A stretch of DNA of 6,881 nt from JBOFLG01 sp051657745 (lineage in GTDB: Bacteria; Actinomycetota; Actinomycetes; Actinomycetales; Dermatophilaceae). The position numbers and the translations under genes were made by a program. The DNA lies in the NCBI GenBank assembly GCA_051657745.1, contig JBOFLG010000231.1:1-6881 (forward strand). Reading direction: 5' to 3'. Of the stretch, positions 1-6,881 are shown piece after piece. Positions within the stretch are counted from its first letter, which is position 1. Each line of letters starts with the position of its first letter. A model generated the notes under the pieces. It had not been told where the DNA came from. It saw only the letters and a program-made list of their open reading frames with translations, and searched no databases.

Positions 1-139
1 GGGCGCTGCAGACCGAGCGCTCATGGCGTGGGGTGGCGCGTTGCTCGCCGCCGGATAACCTGGCGTCGGAATCCGCCCGCCGCACCGCACTCCGGGAGAC
101 TGCGCACACCATGGCTCCGCCGCACGACCTCGTGGTCAC
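1..139. repeat. Terminal direct repeat, left copy
   Basis: Bases 1-139 match 6743-6881 with no mismatch, and the match runs exactly to both ends of the window. This is what an unopened overlap of a circular contig looks like, giving a unit length of 6742 bp. A genuine chromosomal direct repeat that an assembler could not pass would look the same. The repeat contains no complete gene. It holds upstream DNA plus the first codons of a possible purL-like reading frame starting at 111. Confidence 0.97.
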
Positions 140-209
140 CACCGTCCTGGGCGGCGACGCCCTCTCCGGCTTCCGCGCTGCCGGCCTCCTCGCCCGGCTG
201 CGCGCCGTC
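111..209 (+). pseudogene. Possible 5' fragment of a long-form purL-like gene
   Basis: An ATG at 111 opens about 33 codons that look like a real protein N-terminus, with the stretch LGGDALSGFRAAGLLARL. Long-form phosphoribosylformylglycinamidine synthase (PurL, purine biosynthesis) characteristically begins with a segment of the type ALSAFR..KLL..L, so I read this as a likely purL-like start; this is recalled resemblance, not a search result. A GGGAG at 94-98 lies 12 nt upstream, rather far for a ribosome site. After about base 209 the frame stays open but becomes arginine/glycine/histidine-rich and is only the mirror of the NmrA-like pseudogene on the other strand. No PurL domain follows, so at most this is a truncated gene. 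It could also be chance coding potential in high-GC DNA. Confidence 0.3.
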
Positions 210-903
210 GCGCAGGGAGGGTGGGAGCGGAACGCCCACCACGCGGAGGTCGAGCCCGCGCGCCTGGGCGTCACCGCGGGCCATCGTGGCCACGTCGAGC
301 ACCCCGGGCCCGGCGACCTCGACGGCCGGGGACCCGACGGCAGGCGGCCCAGCCTCGACAATGTCGGCGAGCAACGCGGCCGCGGCTTCGGGGTGTACCG
401 GCGCGAACCGGAGCCGGGGCACGAGCGCGACCGGCCCCGCCCGGAACTGCGTGAGGAGCCGTGCGGCAAGGGTGAACCACTGCGTCGTGCCCACGAAGGC
501 CTCGGCACGGCCCCGGCCGCGTAGCAGCGCTCGTCCGCGGTCTTGCCGCGGAGTGGCCACCGAGCCGCTGCGCCGCTGGCGAGGTCGCGCCCACGATCGA
601 CAGACACACGATATGACCCACCCCCGCGTGGGCGACCGCTCGGGCAACATTCGTGGCGGCATCCGTGGAGAACCGCTGAGCGGCCCGCATCGACCGAGGA
701 GGTGGTCCGAAGCAGTCGACGACGGTGTCGGCGCCGGAGAGCGCGTCGTCGAGACCGGCGCCGATGACGACGTCGACGCCGCTCGATCGCGACACGGCCA
801 CGGCGTCGTGACCGCGCTCACGGAGCCGCGGCACCAGCATCGAGCCCATCTCACCGGTGCCACCGAGGACGATCACCCCCGCCACACACACCATCTCGCC
901 CAT
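210..903 (-). pseudogene. NmrA/SDR-like NAD(P)-binding protein, frameshifted
   Basis: The start (ATG at 903) gives a Rossmann-type N-terminus, VIVLGGTGEMGSMLVPRL, with the GGTGxxG dinucleotide-binding motif, then VSRSSGVDVVIGAGLDDAL, and about residue 100 CLSIVGATSPAAQRLG, the usual SIVG segment of atypical SDR/NmrA proteins. Near base 550 the coding frame shifts: the next frame carries RGKTADERCYAAGAVP (550-503), the expected YYRGK-type region. Near 502 it shifts again to a frame reading TTQWFTLAARLLTQF and later GPGVLDVATMARGDAQARG and VGVPLPPSLR, which are typical of the C-terminal half. Each shift equals one missing base. Homology ends at about 210; the last frame runs on without meaning to a stop at 21. 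No clear ribosome site precedes 903, so ATG 894 or a nearby GTG is possible. The family covers NADP-dependent oxidoreductases and redox-sensing regulators; this copy is probably inactive unless the shifts are sequencing errors. Confidence 0.75.
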
Positions 904-1217
904 CGTGGGATCAACCGCGTGCGGTCGCCGGTGAGCGCGTGCTCGAACAACGGCGCCGACGGTGGGCAGCGAGACCGGCCACCTTGCGGACCGCGGACGG
1001 GGCAGCCCACAGCCGCTCGGCCGGGCTGGATGACGAGCGAGTCGCCTCGATCATGGACCGAACAGCCCATCGCACGACCAGGCAGTATTTTCCGTGGGAG
1101 GTAAGCAGCATGGAGCGGGTCGACGCGAGTTATCTCGGGACTTGCGCGGATGACGGAGTGGCCCATACAGTGTCGATAACTGCAGGGGTAAAGTGGCTCA
1201 AGGCTCTAGTAAGTGAC

Positions 1218-1251
1218 GATCTATGTCACATGAGTCGATGTGACATAGATC
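1218..1251. promoter_or_regulatory. Perfect 14-bp inverted repeat, candidate operator
   Basis: GATCTATGTCACAT (1218-1231) and its exact reverse complement (1238-1251) are separated by the 6-nt spacer GAGTCG. The centre is about 80 bp upstream of the ATG at 1317, in the A/T-rich promoter-proximal zone. The right arm includes GTGACA (1240-1245), close to a -35 hexamer. This is the size and symmetry expected of a dimeric repressor or activator site. As RNA it would form a 14-bp hairpin, but no U-run follows directly, so a terminator is less likely. The binding protein is not encoded in the window as far as I can see. Confidence 0.7.
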
Positions 1252-1303
1252 TATCTCTGATGCAGATATCTTTGTAGTTTTCTGCTCGAGAAATAAAATG
1301 TTT

Positions 1304-1310
1304 GGGGAGG
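1304..1310 (+). promoter_or_regulatory. Strong Shine-Dalgarno site for the secreted I36-like protein
   Basis: GGGGAGG is followed by a 6-nt spacer (AATTTC) and ATG at 1317. This is the best ribosome site in the window. It decides the start: an in-frame TTG at 1302 would place the start inside the ribosome site and ahead of the signal peptide. Confidence 0.85.
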
Positions 1311-1316
1311 AATTTC

Positions 1317-1754
1317 ATGGTTCGCAAAGTTGTTGTATGCGTAGGCATGGCGGTGGTTCTCGTTGCCTCCGCCGCCCCTGCTCACGCAGACGTCAGTCAA
1401 TGTGGCTCAGGTGAGGCATGCGTATGGAAGGACTTCAACTACGATGGCTCATTCCGCGGCATGACGAACGACGGAAATGACTATAGCAACATTTCGTGGA
1501 GGACCGCGATTGGCTTGCTCGGCAAGATCACCAGAACCTCGGTTAGTTCGGTCCGAAATGAAGGACAGAACTGCTACGTCCGATTCTGGAGCGGACCAAA
1601 TGGCACAGGTGACAACCTCGACTTCTGGCGCGTTCTTGACAACGCGAACTACCAAGATCCAGACTTGCGAAACGGCGGCGGCCTAGACAGCGCACCCGAC
1701 TACCGGAAGAACTTCAACGACCGGGTCGCCTCCCACCGCTTCTTCAACTGCTGA
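1317..1754 (+). CDS. Secreted peptidase inhibitor family I36-like protein
   Basis: A 145-residue protein with a classical Sec signal peptide: MVRK, a hydrophobic core to about residue 18, and a likely cleavage after APAHA (residue 24). The mature part, about 121 residues, has four cysteines (C29, C35, C86 and the very last residue C145), enough for two disulfides. The pattern C-x5-C-V-W-K-D-F-N-Y-D-G-S-F, and later SSVRNEGQNCYVRFW with a G-x-G-D-N-L-D-F, matches the beta/gamma-crystallin-like repeats of actinobacterial proteins annotated as peptidase inhibitor family I36 (the SMPI type, inhibitors of metalloproteases). Many such proteins have no tested inhibitor activity, so the function is inferred at fold level only. 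It is the first gene of a five-gene run; the next start is 3 nt after its stop. Its base composition is visibly less G/C-rich than the downstream transporter genes. It may be exporter cargo, a protease inhibitor protecting envelope proteins, or a bacteriocin-like effector. Confidence 0.8.
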   Translation: MVRKVVVCVGMAVVLVASAAPAHADVSQCGSGEACVWKDFNYDGSFRGMTNDGNDYSNISWRTAIGLLGKITRTSVSSVRNEGQNCYVRFWSGPNGTGDNLDFWRVLDNANYQDPDLRNGGGLDSAPDYRKNFNDRVASHRFFNC

Positions 1755-1757
1755 CGC

Positions 1758-2609
1758 ATGGTTCAGGGTGTCAAGGGTCTGGTGGTGCTTTTTGCAGTTT
1801 CGTGTGTGCTGTCGGGTTGTGGAGAACCTGAGCCACGAGCGTCCATCCCGCTTCGCGCTGAACTTGACGAGAAGTCTGGGATCATTGCCTTGCCGGCGGA
1901 CCGTTTCTGGTACACCGCCGAGGAGGACCAGGACATGGCATCGGCACGGAGGGTGGCGATGATTCTCTGCAAACGCGCGCTGGGTGTCGCGAGTTCGGAC
2001 GAGTTCCGCCGGGTGATTCCCGACCCGGTGGACAACCGAAAGTTCGGCCTGTGGAGGCTCGCCCAGGCCCAGAAGTACGGGTATGTGGAGCCGGCGTCGC
2101 CGGCAAAGCGTGCGGCCATTGCGGAGCAAAGCGCGCCTGGCCGTGCCGAGCCCAGCGAGGCGGAGTTTGCTGCCGGCGGAACGTGCGTGAAAAAGGATGA
2201 ACGGTTGATCCGCCTCAACAGGGATCTCCAGGACGGCCCGTGGTTGCGGGAGTTGGGTGACGCGGAACTGGAGGCGGAGCAGTCGGATGAGTGGAAGAGC
2301 GTGGCCTCCGAGTGGGTCTCGTGCCTCGCGGCGCGTGGCATCACCGCTGACCCTGGGAGCGCCGTTCCGGACGGCGTCGACTCGGACGCGGTGAACGCCT
2401 TCAGGGTCACGCCGGGTGACGTGGAACTCGCGGTGGCCGACGTGGAGTGCAAGCAACAGGTCAACTACGTCCAGCGGTTGGCCGACTTGCTCGCTGCGGC
2501 GCAGGCGCCGGTGGTGGAGAAGTACTACGACGAACTCACGGCGCAACGCGCGGGGATCGAGGCCAATCTGGCGTATGCCCGCGAGGTGCTTCGAGACGCG
2601 GGTCTGTAA
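1758..2609 (+). CDS. Putative lipoprotein of unknown function, exporter operon
   Basis: A 283-residue protein with a lipoprotein signal: MVQGVKG, a hydrophobic stretch, and the lipobox VLSGC with the lipidated cysteine at 21. It should therefore be anchored on the outer face of the cytoplasmic membrane. The mature part is hydrophilic, rich in Glu/Ala/Arg, with four further cysteines (C71, C143, C189, C231) in contexts such as MILCKRALG, WVSCLAARG and DVECKQQVNY, which suggest conserved disulfides. The last 60 residues (about 223-283) look like a long helix and possibly a coiled coil. I recognise no enzymatic domain. The ATG is 3 nt after the preceding stop with no clear ribosome site, so translation is probably coupled; a GTG a few codons on would also leave a signal peptide. 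The next gene starts immediately after its stop. From position it may be an accessory, substrate-binding or protection component of the exporter. Confidence 0.85.
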   Translation: MVQGVKGLVVLFAVSCVLSGCGEPEPRASIPLRAELDEKSGIIALPADRFWYTAEEDQDMASARRVAMILCKRALGVASSDEFRRVIPDPVDNRKFGLWRLAQAQKYGYVEPASPAKRAAIAEQSAPGRAEPSEAEFAAGGTCVKKDERLIRLNRDLQDGPWLRELGDAELEAEQSDEWKSVASEWVSCLAARGITADPGSAVPDGVDSDAVNAFRVTPGDVELAVADVECKQQVNYVQRLADLLAAAQAPVVEKYYDELTAQRAGIEANLAYAREVLRDAGL

Positions 2610-3977
2610 GTGCGCGCACCGGCGGACGAGACCGATCAGCGATCACGCGACATGTCGGGTGCCGACCCCAGGATGGTCGGCGCCGCATCGGTCCGGTCGG
2701 TGGACCAGCCGACCGGACCGGTGACTCCTCGCGTGCGCGGGCGCCGATGGATCGGCTGGTGGGGTGTGGTCAGCGCGGCCCTGATTGTGCTGTCGTTCCT
2801 CGCTGGAACAGTGCTGCCTTCGCCGTGGCGAGACGCGAGGGCCAACAGCGTGATCTCGCCGCTCGTCACGGCCGAGGTTGCCCGGCGTTCGTTCACCGCA
2901 CCCGTTGCCCAGGCGAGCGGCGTCATCCGGCTCGGGACGACGATCCCGGTCGAGCCCACCGCCAGCGACGGTCAGGTGGCCGTGGTCACCGCCACCCCAC
3001 GGCGGGTCGGCGACGTCATCCAACCCGGAGACGCGGTGATCGACGTCTCCGGCCGCCCTCTCGTGTTCCTCCGGCTCGCTTTCCCGCTCTACCGCGACCT
3101 GCGCCGGGGCGACCGCGGCGCCGACGTGACTGCGCTCCAACGGGGCCTCGCCAATGCCGGTCTCTATCAGGGTGCGGCCGACGGTGACTACGGGGTTCGT
3201 ACTGCCGATGCCGTGGCCCGGCTGTATCGCGGCGCCGGTTCCACTGCCCCAGGGGACCCGGCCGACGCCGGATCTGTGGTCAACGGGACGGCGGAAAACC
3301 GCGCGGAGGACGTGGAGGAAGAGGCGGCGGATGACCCGGCCGGCGCAGCATCGGCGCCGTCCCCGGTGTCTAGGGCTGAAACAGCTGCTCCGCCGCGACC
3401 CCAGCCCGGTGGCTGGCTTCCGCGTGCCGAGATCCTGGCAGCCGACGTGCCGCGCCTGACCCTGGTCACGGTAGCGCGGGTCGGCACCACCCTCGGGACC
3501 GACAGCACCACTGCAGCCACCCTCCGCGGGGGTGAGCCCCGGGTCACCGCGCGGGTGCCCGCCGCCGCTAAGGGCGACTTTGCCAGTGGCCGGGCCGTGC
3601 GGGTGGTGACCACGAACGACGCCGGGCGCACCACCACCGGATCGGTCGTCACCCTCGGCGCCTTCTCCGGCGGCTCGGACTCCCAGCCGGCCGGCTACGA
3701 CGCGACGATCTCGGTGCCCCGACTCGCCAGCGACTGGCAGGACGGGGACCGGGTCACGGTCACCTCGTCCGGTTCCGAGGCCGCTGCACGGGAGGCGGTC
3801 GCGGTGCCGCTGACCGCCGTTCGGCACGACACGGAGGGCGACTACGTCTCGGTCGAGCAACGGCCGGGCGACCTCGCGAGGGTGCGCGTCGAGGTCGGCC
3901 TCCAGGACAGCGGATGGGTCGAGGTGGTCAGCGGCGACCTTCGGCCTGGGCAGCGCGTGGTGGTGGCTGGCGGATGA
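2610..3977 (+). CDS. Membrane-anchored HlyD/MacA-like adaptor with peptidoglycan-binding domain
   Basis: A 455-residue protein. Residues 1-45 are cytoplasmic and basic near RVRGRRW; one membrane helix follows (about 47-69, WIGWWGVVSAALIVLSFLAG). An extracytoplasmic adaptor part begins at about 80 with the HlyD-like beta segments TATPRRVGDVIQPGDAVIDV. Residues 164-207 form a PG_binding_1 repeat (RRGDRGADVTALQRGLANAG, then DGDYGVRTADAV). About 211-268 is a low-complexity linker rich in Ala, Pro, Asp and Glu. The C-terminal part (about 270-455) returns to a beta-barrel/membrane-proximal type with VAVPLTAVR and LRPGQRVVVAGG at the end, typical of MacA-like proteins. It should bridge the permease to the cell wall in place of an outer-membrane partner. 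The GTG at 2610 abuts the preceding TAA and lacks a good ribosome site; ATG 2652 or 2673 are alternatives that keep the helix. It overlaps the ATPase gene by 4 nt. Confidence 0.85.
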   Translation: MRAPADETDQRSRDMSGADPRMVGAASVRSVDQPTGPVTPRVRGRRWIGWWGVVSAALIVLSFLAGTVLPSPWRDARANSVISPLVTAEVARRSFTAPVAQASGVIRLGTTIPVEPTASDGQVAVVTATPRRVGDVIQPGDAVIDVSGRPLVFLRLAFPLYRDLRRGDRGADVTALQRGLANAGLYQGAADGDYGVRTADAVARLYRGAGSTAPGDPADAGSVVNGTAENRAEDVEEEAADDPAGAASAPSPVSRAETAAPPRPQPGGWLPRAEILAADVPRLTLVTVARVGTTLGTDSTTAATLRGGEPRVTARVPAAAKGDFASGRAVRVVTTNDAGRTTTGSVVTLGAFSGGSDSQPAGYDATISVPRLASDWQDGDRVTVTSSGSEAAAREAVAVPLTAVRHDTEGDYVSVEQRPGDLARVRVEVGLQDSGWVEVVSGDLRPGQRVVVAGG

Positions 3978-4663
3978 CGACCGGCGACACCCCGGTCATC
4001 ACGGTCGACGACATCACCCGCACCTTCCCCACAGTGCCGCCGACGGTCGTGCTCGACGGCGTGTCGATGGGTGTGGCCGCCGGCGAACGCGTCGTCGTCT
4101 TCGGCCGCTCAGGTGCCGGAAAATCCACCCTGCTCAACATCCTCGGGCTGCTCGACCGACCTACCGCAGGCGGCTACCGGCTCCTCGGGCGCGATGTCAG
4201 CACGCTCCGGGGCGCCGCTCGCGACCGTCTCCGCGCCGACGCCCTCGGGTTCGTCTTCCAGGCGCACCACGTGATCGGGCACCGCACCGTCGCCGAGAAC
4301 CTCGACCTCAAGCTCAGCATCGTCGGGATGCCGCGCGCCGAGCGGGCCGCCCAGGTGGAGAGTGTGCTGGTTGATCTGGGGCTCGGCGAGCGCATGCACG
4401 CTGCCGGGGCCACGCTGTCGGGTGGTGAGAAGCAGCGCCTGGCCATCGCGCGCGCGGTCCTGACCGGGCCGGCGGTGCTGCTGGCCGACGAGCCCACCGG
4501 CAACCTCGACGACGGCAATACCGCCGATGTGCTGTCCCTGTTCGACGCCCAGGCCGCCCGCGGCGCCGCCGTCGTCGTCATCACCCACGACCGGCGCGCG
4601 GCAGAGTGGGCAGACCGCGCGCTCTCGCTGGTGGGCGGCCGAGTAGTCGAGGGAGTGGCGTGA
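3974..4663 (+). CDS. ABC transporter ATP-binding protein, MacB/LolD type
   Basis: A 229-residue nucleotide-binding subunit, the usual length for this family, with every expected motif: Walker A GRSGAGKST (44-52), Q-loop glutamine in FVFQAHHV (Q96), signature LSGGEKQR (148-155), Walker B VLLADEPTGNLDD with catalytic Glu173, and the H-loop histidine in VVVITHDRRA (H205). The sequence DEPTGNLD and the absence of a fused membrane domain place it in the MacB/LolD/FtsE group, which drives mechanotransmission rather than classic substrate translocation. The start is fixed by the ATGA overlap with the adaptor stop; an upstream GTG in the same frame would give a low-complexity extension. It overlaps the permease gene by 4 nt (GTGA). 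It should form a dimer with two copies of the permease at the cytoplasmic membrane. Confidence 0.96.
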   Translation: MTTGDTPVITVDDITRTFPTVPPTVVLDGVSMGVAAGERVVVFGRSGAGKSTLLNILGLLDRPTAGGYRLLGRDVSTLRGAARDRLRADALGFVFQAHHVIGHRTVAENLDLKLSIVGMPRAERAAQVESVLVDLGLGERMHAAGATLSGGEKQRLAIARAVLTGPAVLLADEPTGNLDDGNTADVLSLFDAQAARGAAVVVITHDRRAAEWADRALSLVGGRVVEGVA

Positions 4664-6881
4664 GGCTGTCGCGGCTGCGTGACGACGTCGCTGACGTCCT
4701 CATCGAGTTGTCCGCCCGGCGCGCCCGGGCGTTGCTCCTGCTGCTCGGGGTCGCGTTGAGCACCGGAGTACTCGACGCGTCCTACACGCTGAGCACGGCC
4801 GCCGCCCGCCAGGTCGACTCCGGGCTGGCGGCCGCGGGCAGCACGGTCATGACAGTCGGCGTACGACAGCAGCCGGATGACGCCGAGCCTGCGGTCGGCG
4901 AGGCCGCTGACCTGGGCGATGGCGCCAGCGGTGCCGCCGCCGGCATCGGCGAGGTGAGCGTGTTTCCGGCCGACACCGAACAGCGGGCCCAGCGCGTCCA
5001 GCTCGTCCTCGCGGCCGGGCGCAGTGTGGAGGTGTCGCGCGACGATGCCCGACCACGCCGGCTCGCGGGAGATGCCCCCGCCGAAGTGGACGTGCTCGGC
5101 GTCACCTCGCACTACCTTCGGGCCGCCCGCGCCGGTACCGGGTCGGCGCCGACCTGGATGCTCGACGGCACCGATCCGCGACCGGTCGCTCTGGTGGGCG
5201 GCGCCGCGGCCGACCGCCTCGGCATCCCCGATGGGGTGCCGGCACCGGGGGTGCGCCTCTGGGTCGGCGACCAGGCGTTCGACGTCGTCGGCCGACTCAC
5301 CGAGCCGGCTGGCAACGGCCTGGACAACGTGGTCCTGATCCCCTACTCGACGGCGCTCGGGGTCGACGGCGTCTCCGAATCCCGAACCGTGGTGCTGGTT
5401 CGCACCGACCTCGGCGGCGGCGCGCCGGTATCGCGGGTGATCCGTGAGGCGATCCTCCCGGAGGCGCCGGCGACGCTCGTGACCTCCTCCGTGGCCGACT
5501 TCGGGCGCGTGCGGGCTGACGTGGGTTCCGAACTCGGCCGACTCACCGTGGCCATCGGGCTGCTGCTGCTGGGGGTCTCCACCCTCATCATCGCCAACGC
5601 CATGGTGGTCTCGGTCGTCTCGCGCACCGCCGAGATCGGCCTGCGTCGCTCGCTGGGCGCGTCACAGGCCGACGTCGCGCGGGTGTTCCTCATTGAAGGA
5701 GGCCTGGTCGGGCTGCTCGGCGGCCTCCTCGGCGCGGGTGCGGGGATGGCCACGTCAGTCGTGGTCGCCACCGTCAACCAGTGGGACGCCGCGCAGCCGC
5801 TACTCGCTGCGCTAGTCGGCCCGATCGTGGGGTTGGTGGCCGGCGTGGTCGCATCGGCGTATCCGGCCTGGCGTGCCGCCACGGTGCAGCCCGCCGACGC
5901 GATGCGCTCCGACTGACAGCCCGTGGCGGCATCCCGGCTCGGGGTGACGCGCCGCCGCCGGGTCAGGTGACCAGCTCGACGGGGAGGCCGAGGTCGGCCG
6001 CATTCCGCGCCATGGCCCCGTCGAGGGTCCACACCGTCGCACCGAGTCGCTGCGCCAGGTGGATGTACGTCGAGTCGGTGGCGTGGCGACGCCGTAGCCG
6101 CGTGGTGATCGCCGCGACGGCGGGACCGTCACTGGCGATGTCGAACGGGTGGAGGATGAGATCGAGTGCGGCCAGGTCAGCCCAGATGTCCGCAATGGTG
6201 TCAGGGGCGACGGCGCCGTCAAAGGCCAGTCGCGCTAGGACGTTCGCGACCTCGTACGGCAGCACGGCAGGGGCGTTCAGTTCCGTGCCGGAGCCCACCC
6301 ACCCGTCGAGCCGCTCCCGGGCCGCAGCTTGGCGTGAGTCGGCCACCAGCAGTGCAACGATCAGGCTGGCGTCGACAACGACGTTCACTCGGCCGGGCCG
6401 AGGGCTGCTCGTGCGTCGTGGAGCAGCGCGACGGCGTCAGCGGGCGGTCGCCGCTGCGAGCGGCGGGTCAGCCGCGCGATGGCCGCGTGGGCATCGTGTC
6501 GGCCGGGTGCATCGTCGTGCAGGCCCGCGTGCACGAGCATCCGCGCCAGGGTTCCTGGGGACACCCGGAGGTGACCGGCCTGACGAGCCAGGGCGGCGTG
6601 GTCAGCGTCGTCGAGACGCACCGTGATGGCTTTTGTCATTCGATCATCGTAAACGAGTGATGCATAGAGATGCATAGAGATGCGGATGGCGTCGCGCAGG
6701 TCCGTCGCCGAGGATCCGACGCAGCCCAGCCGGCCGCGGCCTGGGCGCTGCAGACCGAGCGCTCATGGCGTGGGGTGGCGCGTTGCTCGCCGCCGGATAA
6801 CCTGGCGTCGGAATCCGCCCGCCGCACCGCACTCCGGGAGACTGCGCACACCATGGCTCCGCCGCACGACCTCGTGGTCAC

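Larger units (their letters stand above)
904..1316. other. Divergent intergenic region
   Basis: This 413-bp stretch lies between the NmrA-like pseudogene start (minus strand) and the secreted-protein gene (plus strand). Small open frames here have no recognisable protein features. The left part (904-1080) is G/C-rich like the flanks, while 1190-1316 is clearly A/T-richer and holds a perfect inverted repeat, several TAnnnT hexamers (for example TATCTT 1267-1272 and TAGTTT 1275-1280) and a strong ribosome site. It most likely carries the promoter of the five-gene operon; I cannot assign a -35/-10 pair with good spacing. Confidence 0.7.

Overview
The window reads as high-GC actinobacterial DNA. 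Nearly all coding sequence is strongly G/C-biased at third positions, GTG starts are common, and the gene families (a secreted family I36-like protein, a MacB-type exporter with a peptidoglycan-binding adaptor, a PIN-domain toxin/antitoxin pair, a degraded NmrA-like oxidoreductase) are typical of soil or host-associated Actinobacteria. No genus can be named from this sequence alone.

The first and last 139 bases are identical (1-139 = 6743-6881). The simplest reading is a circular molecule of 6742 bp opened at an arbitrary point with the overlap left on. The alternative is a chromosomal segment bounded by a direct repeat that only looks circular after assembly. Two things keep the alternative open: no replication, mobilisation or recombinase gene is visible, and the repeat contains what may be the 5' end of a housekeeping gene (purL-like).

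Layout. (i) 1-210: one repeat copy, ending in a short plus-strand fragment that resembles the N-terminus of long-form PurL. (ii) 210-903, minus strand: a broken NmrA/SDR-type NAD(P)-binding gene with two apparent single-base deletions. Its recognisable part stops within a base or two of the end of the purL-like fragment, which suggests a rearrangement junction. (iii) 904-1316: a 413-bp divergent intergenic region with a perfect 14-bp inverted repeat (1218-1251) shortly upstream of the next gene. (iv) 1317-5916, plus strand: five tightly packed genes that look like one operon. They encode a secreted I36/beta-gamma-crystallin-like protein, a lipoprotein of unknown function, a membrane-anchored HlyD/MacA-like adaptor with a peptidoglycan-binding domain, an ABC ATPase and a MacB/FtsX permease. 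Gaps are 3 and 0 nt, followed by two 4-nt overlaps. (v) 5963-6639, minus strand: a vapBC-type toxin/antitoxin pair converging on the operon, with a tandem 10-bp repeat/palindrome at its promoter. (vi) 6640-6881: regulatory DNA and the second repeat copy.

Functionally, the core is a small tripartite export or cell-envelope module. The ATPase and permease should power extracytoplasmic work through the cell-wall-associated adaptor, and the co-transcribed secreted protein and lipoprotein are the natural candidates for cargo, partner or protection factor. The vapBC pair would stabilise the region, especially if it is on a plasmid. The most interesting points are the co-operonic secreted I36-like protein with an exporter, the palindrome in front of it, and the unresolved circle-versus-repeat structure with its gene-fragment junction.
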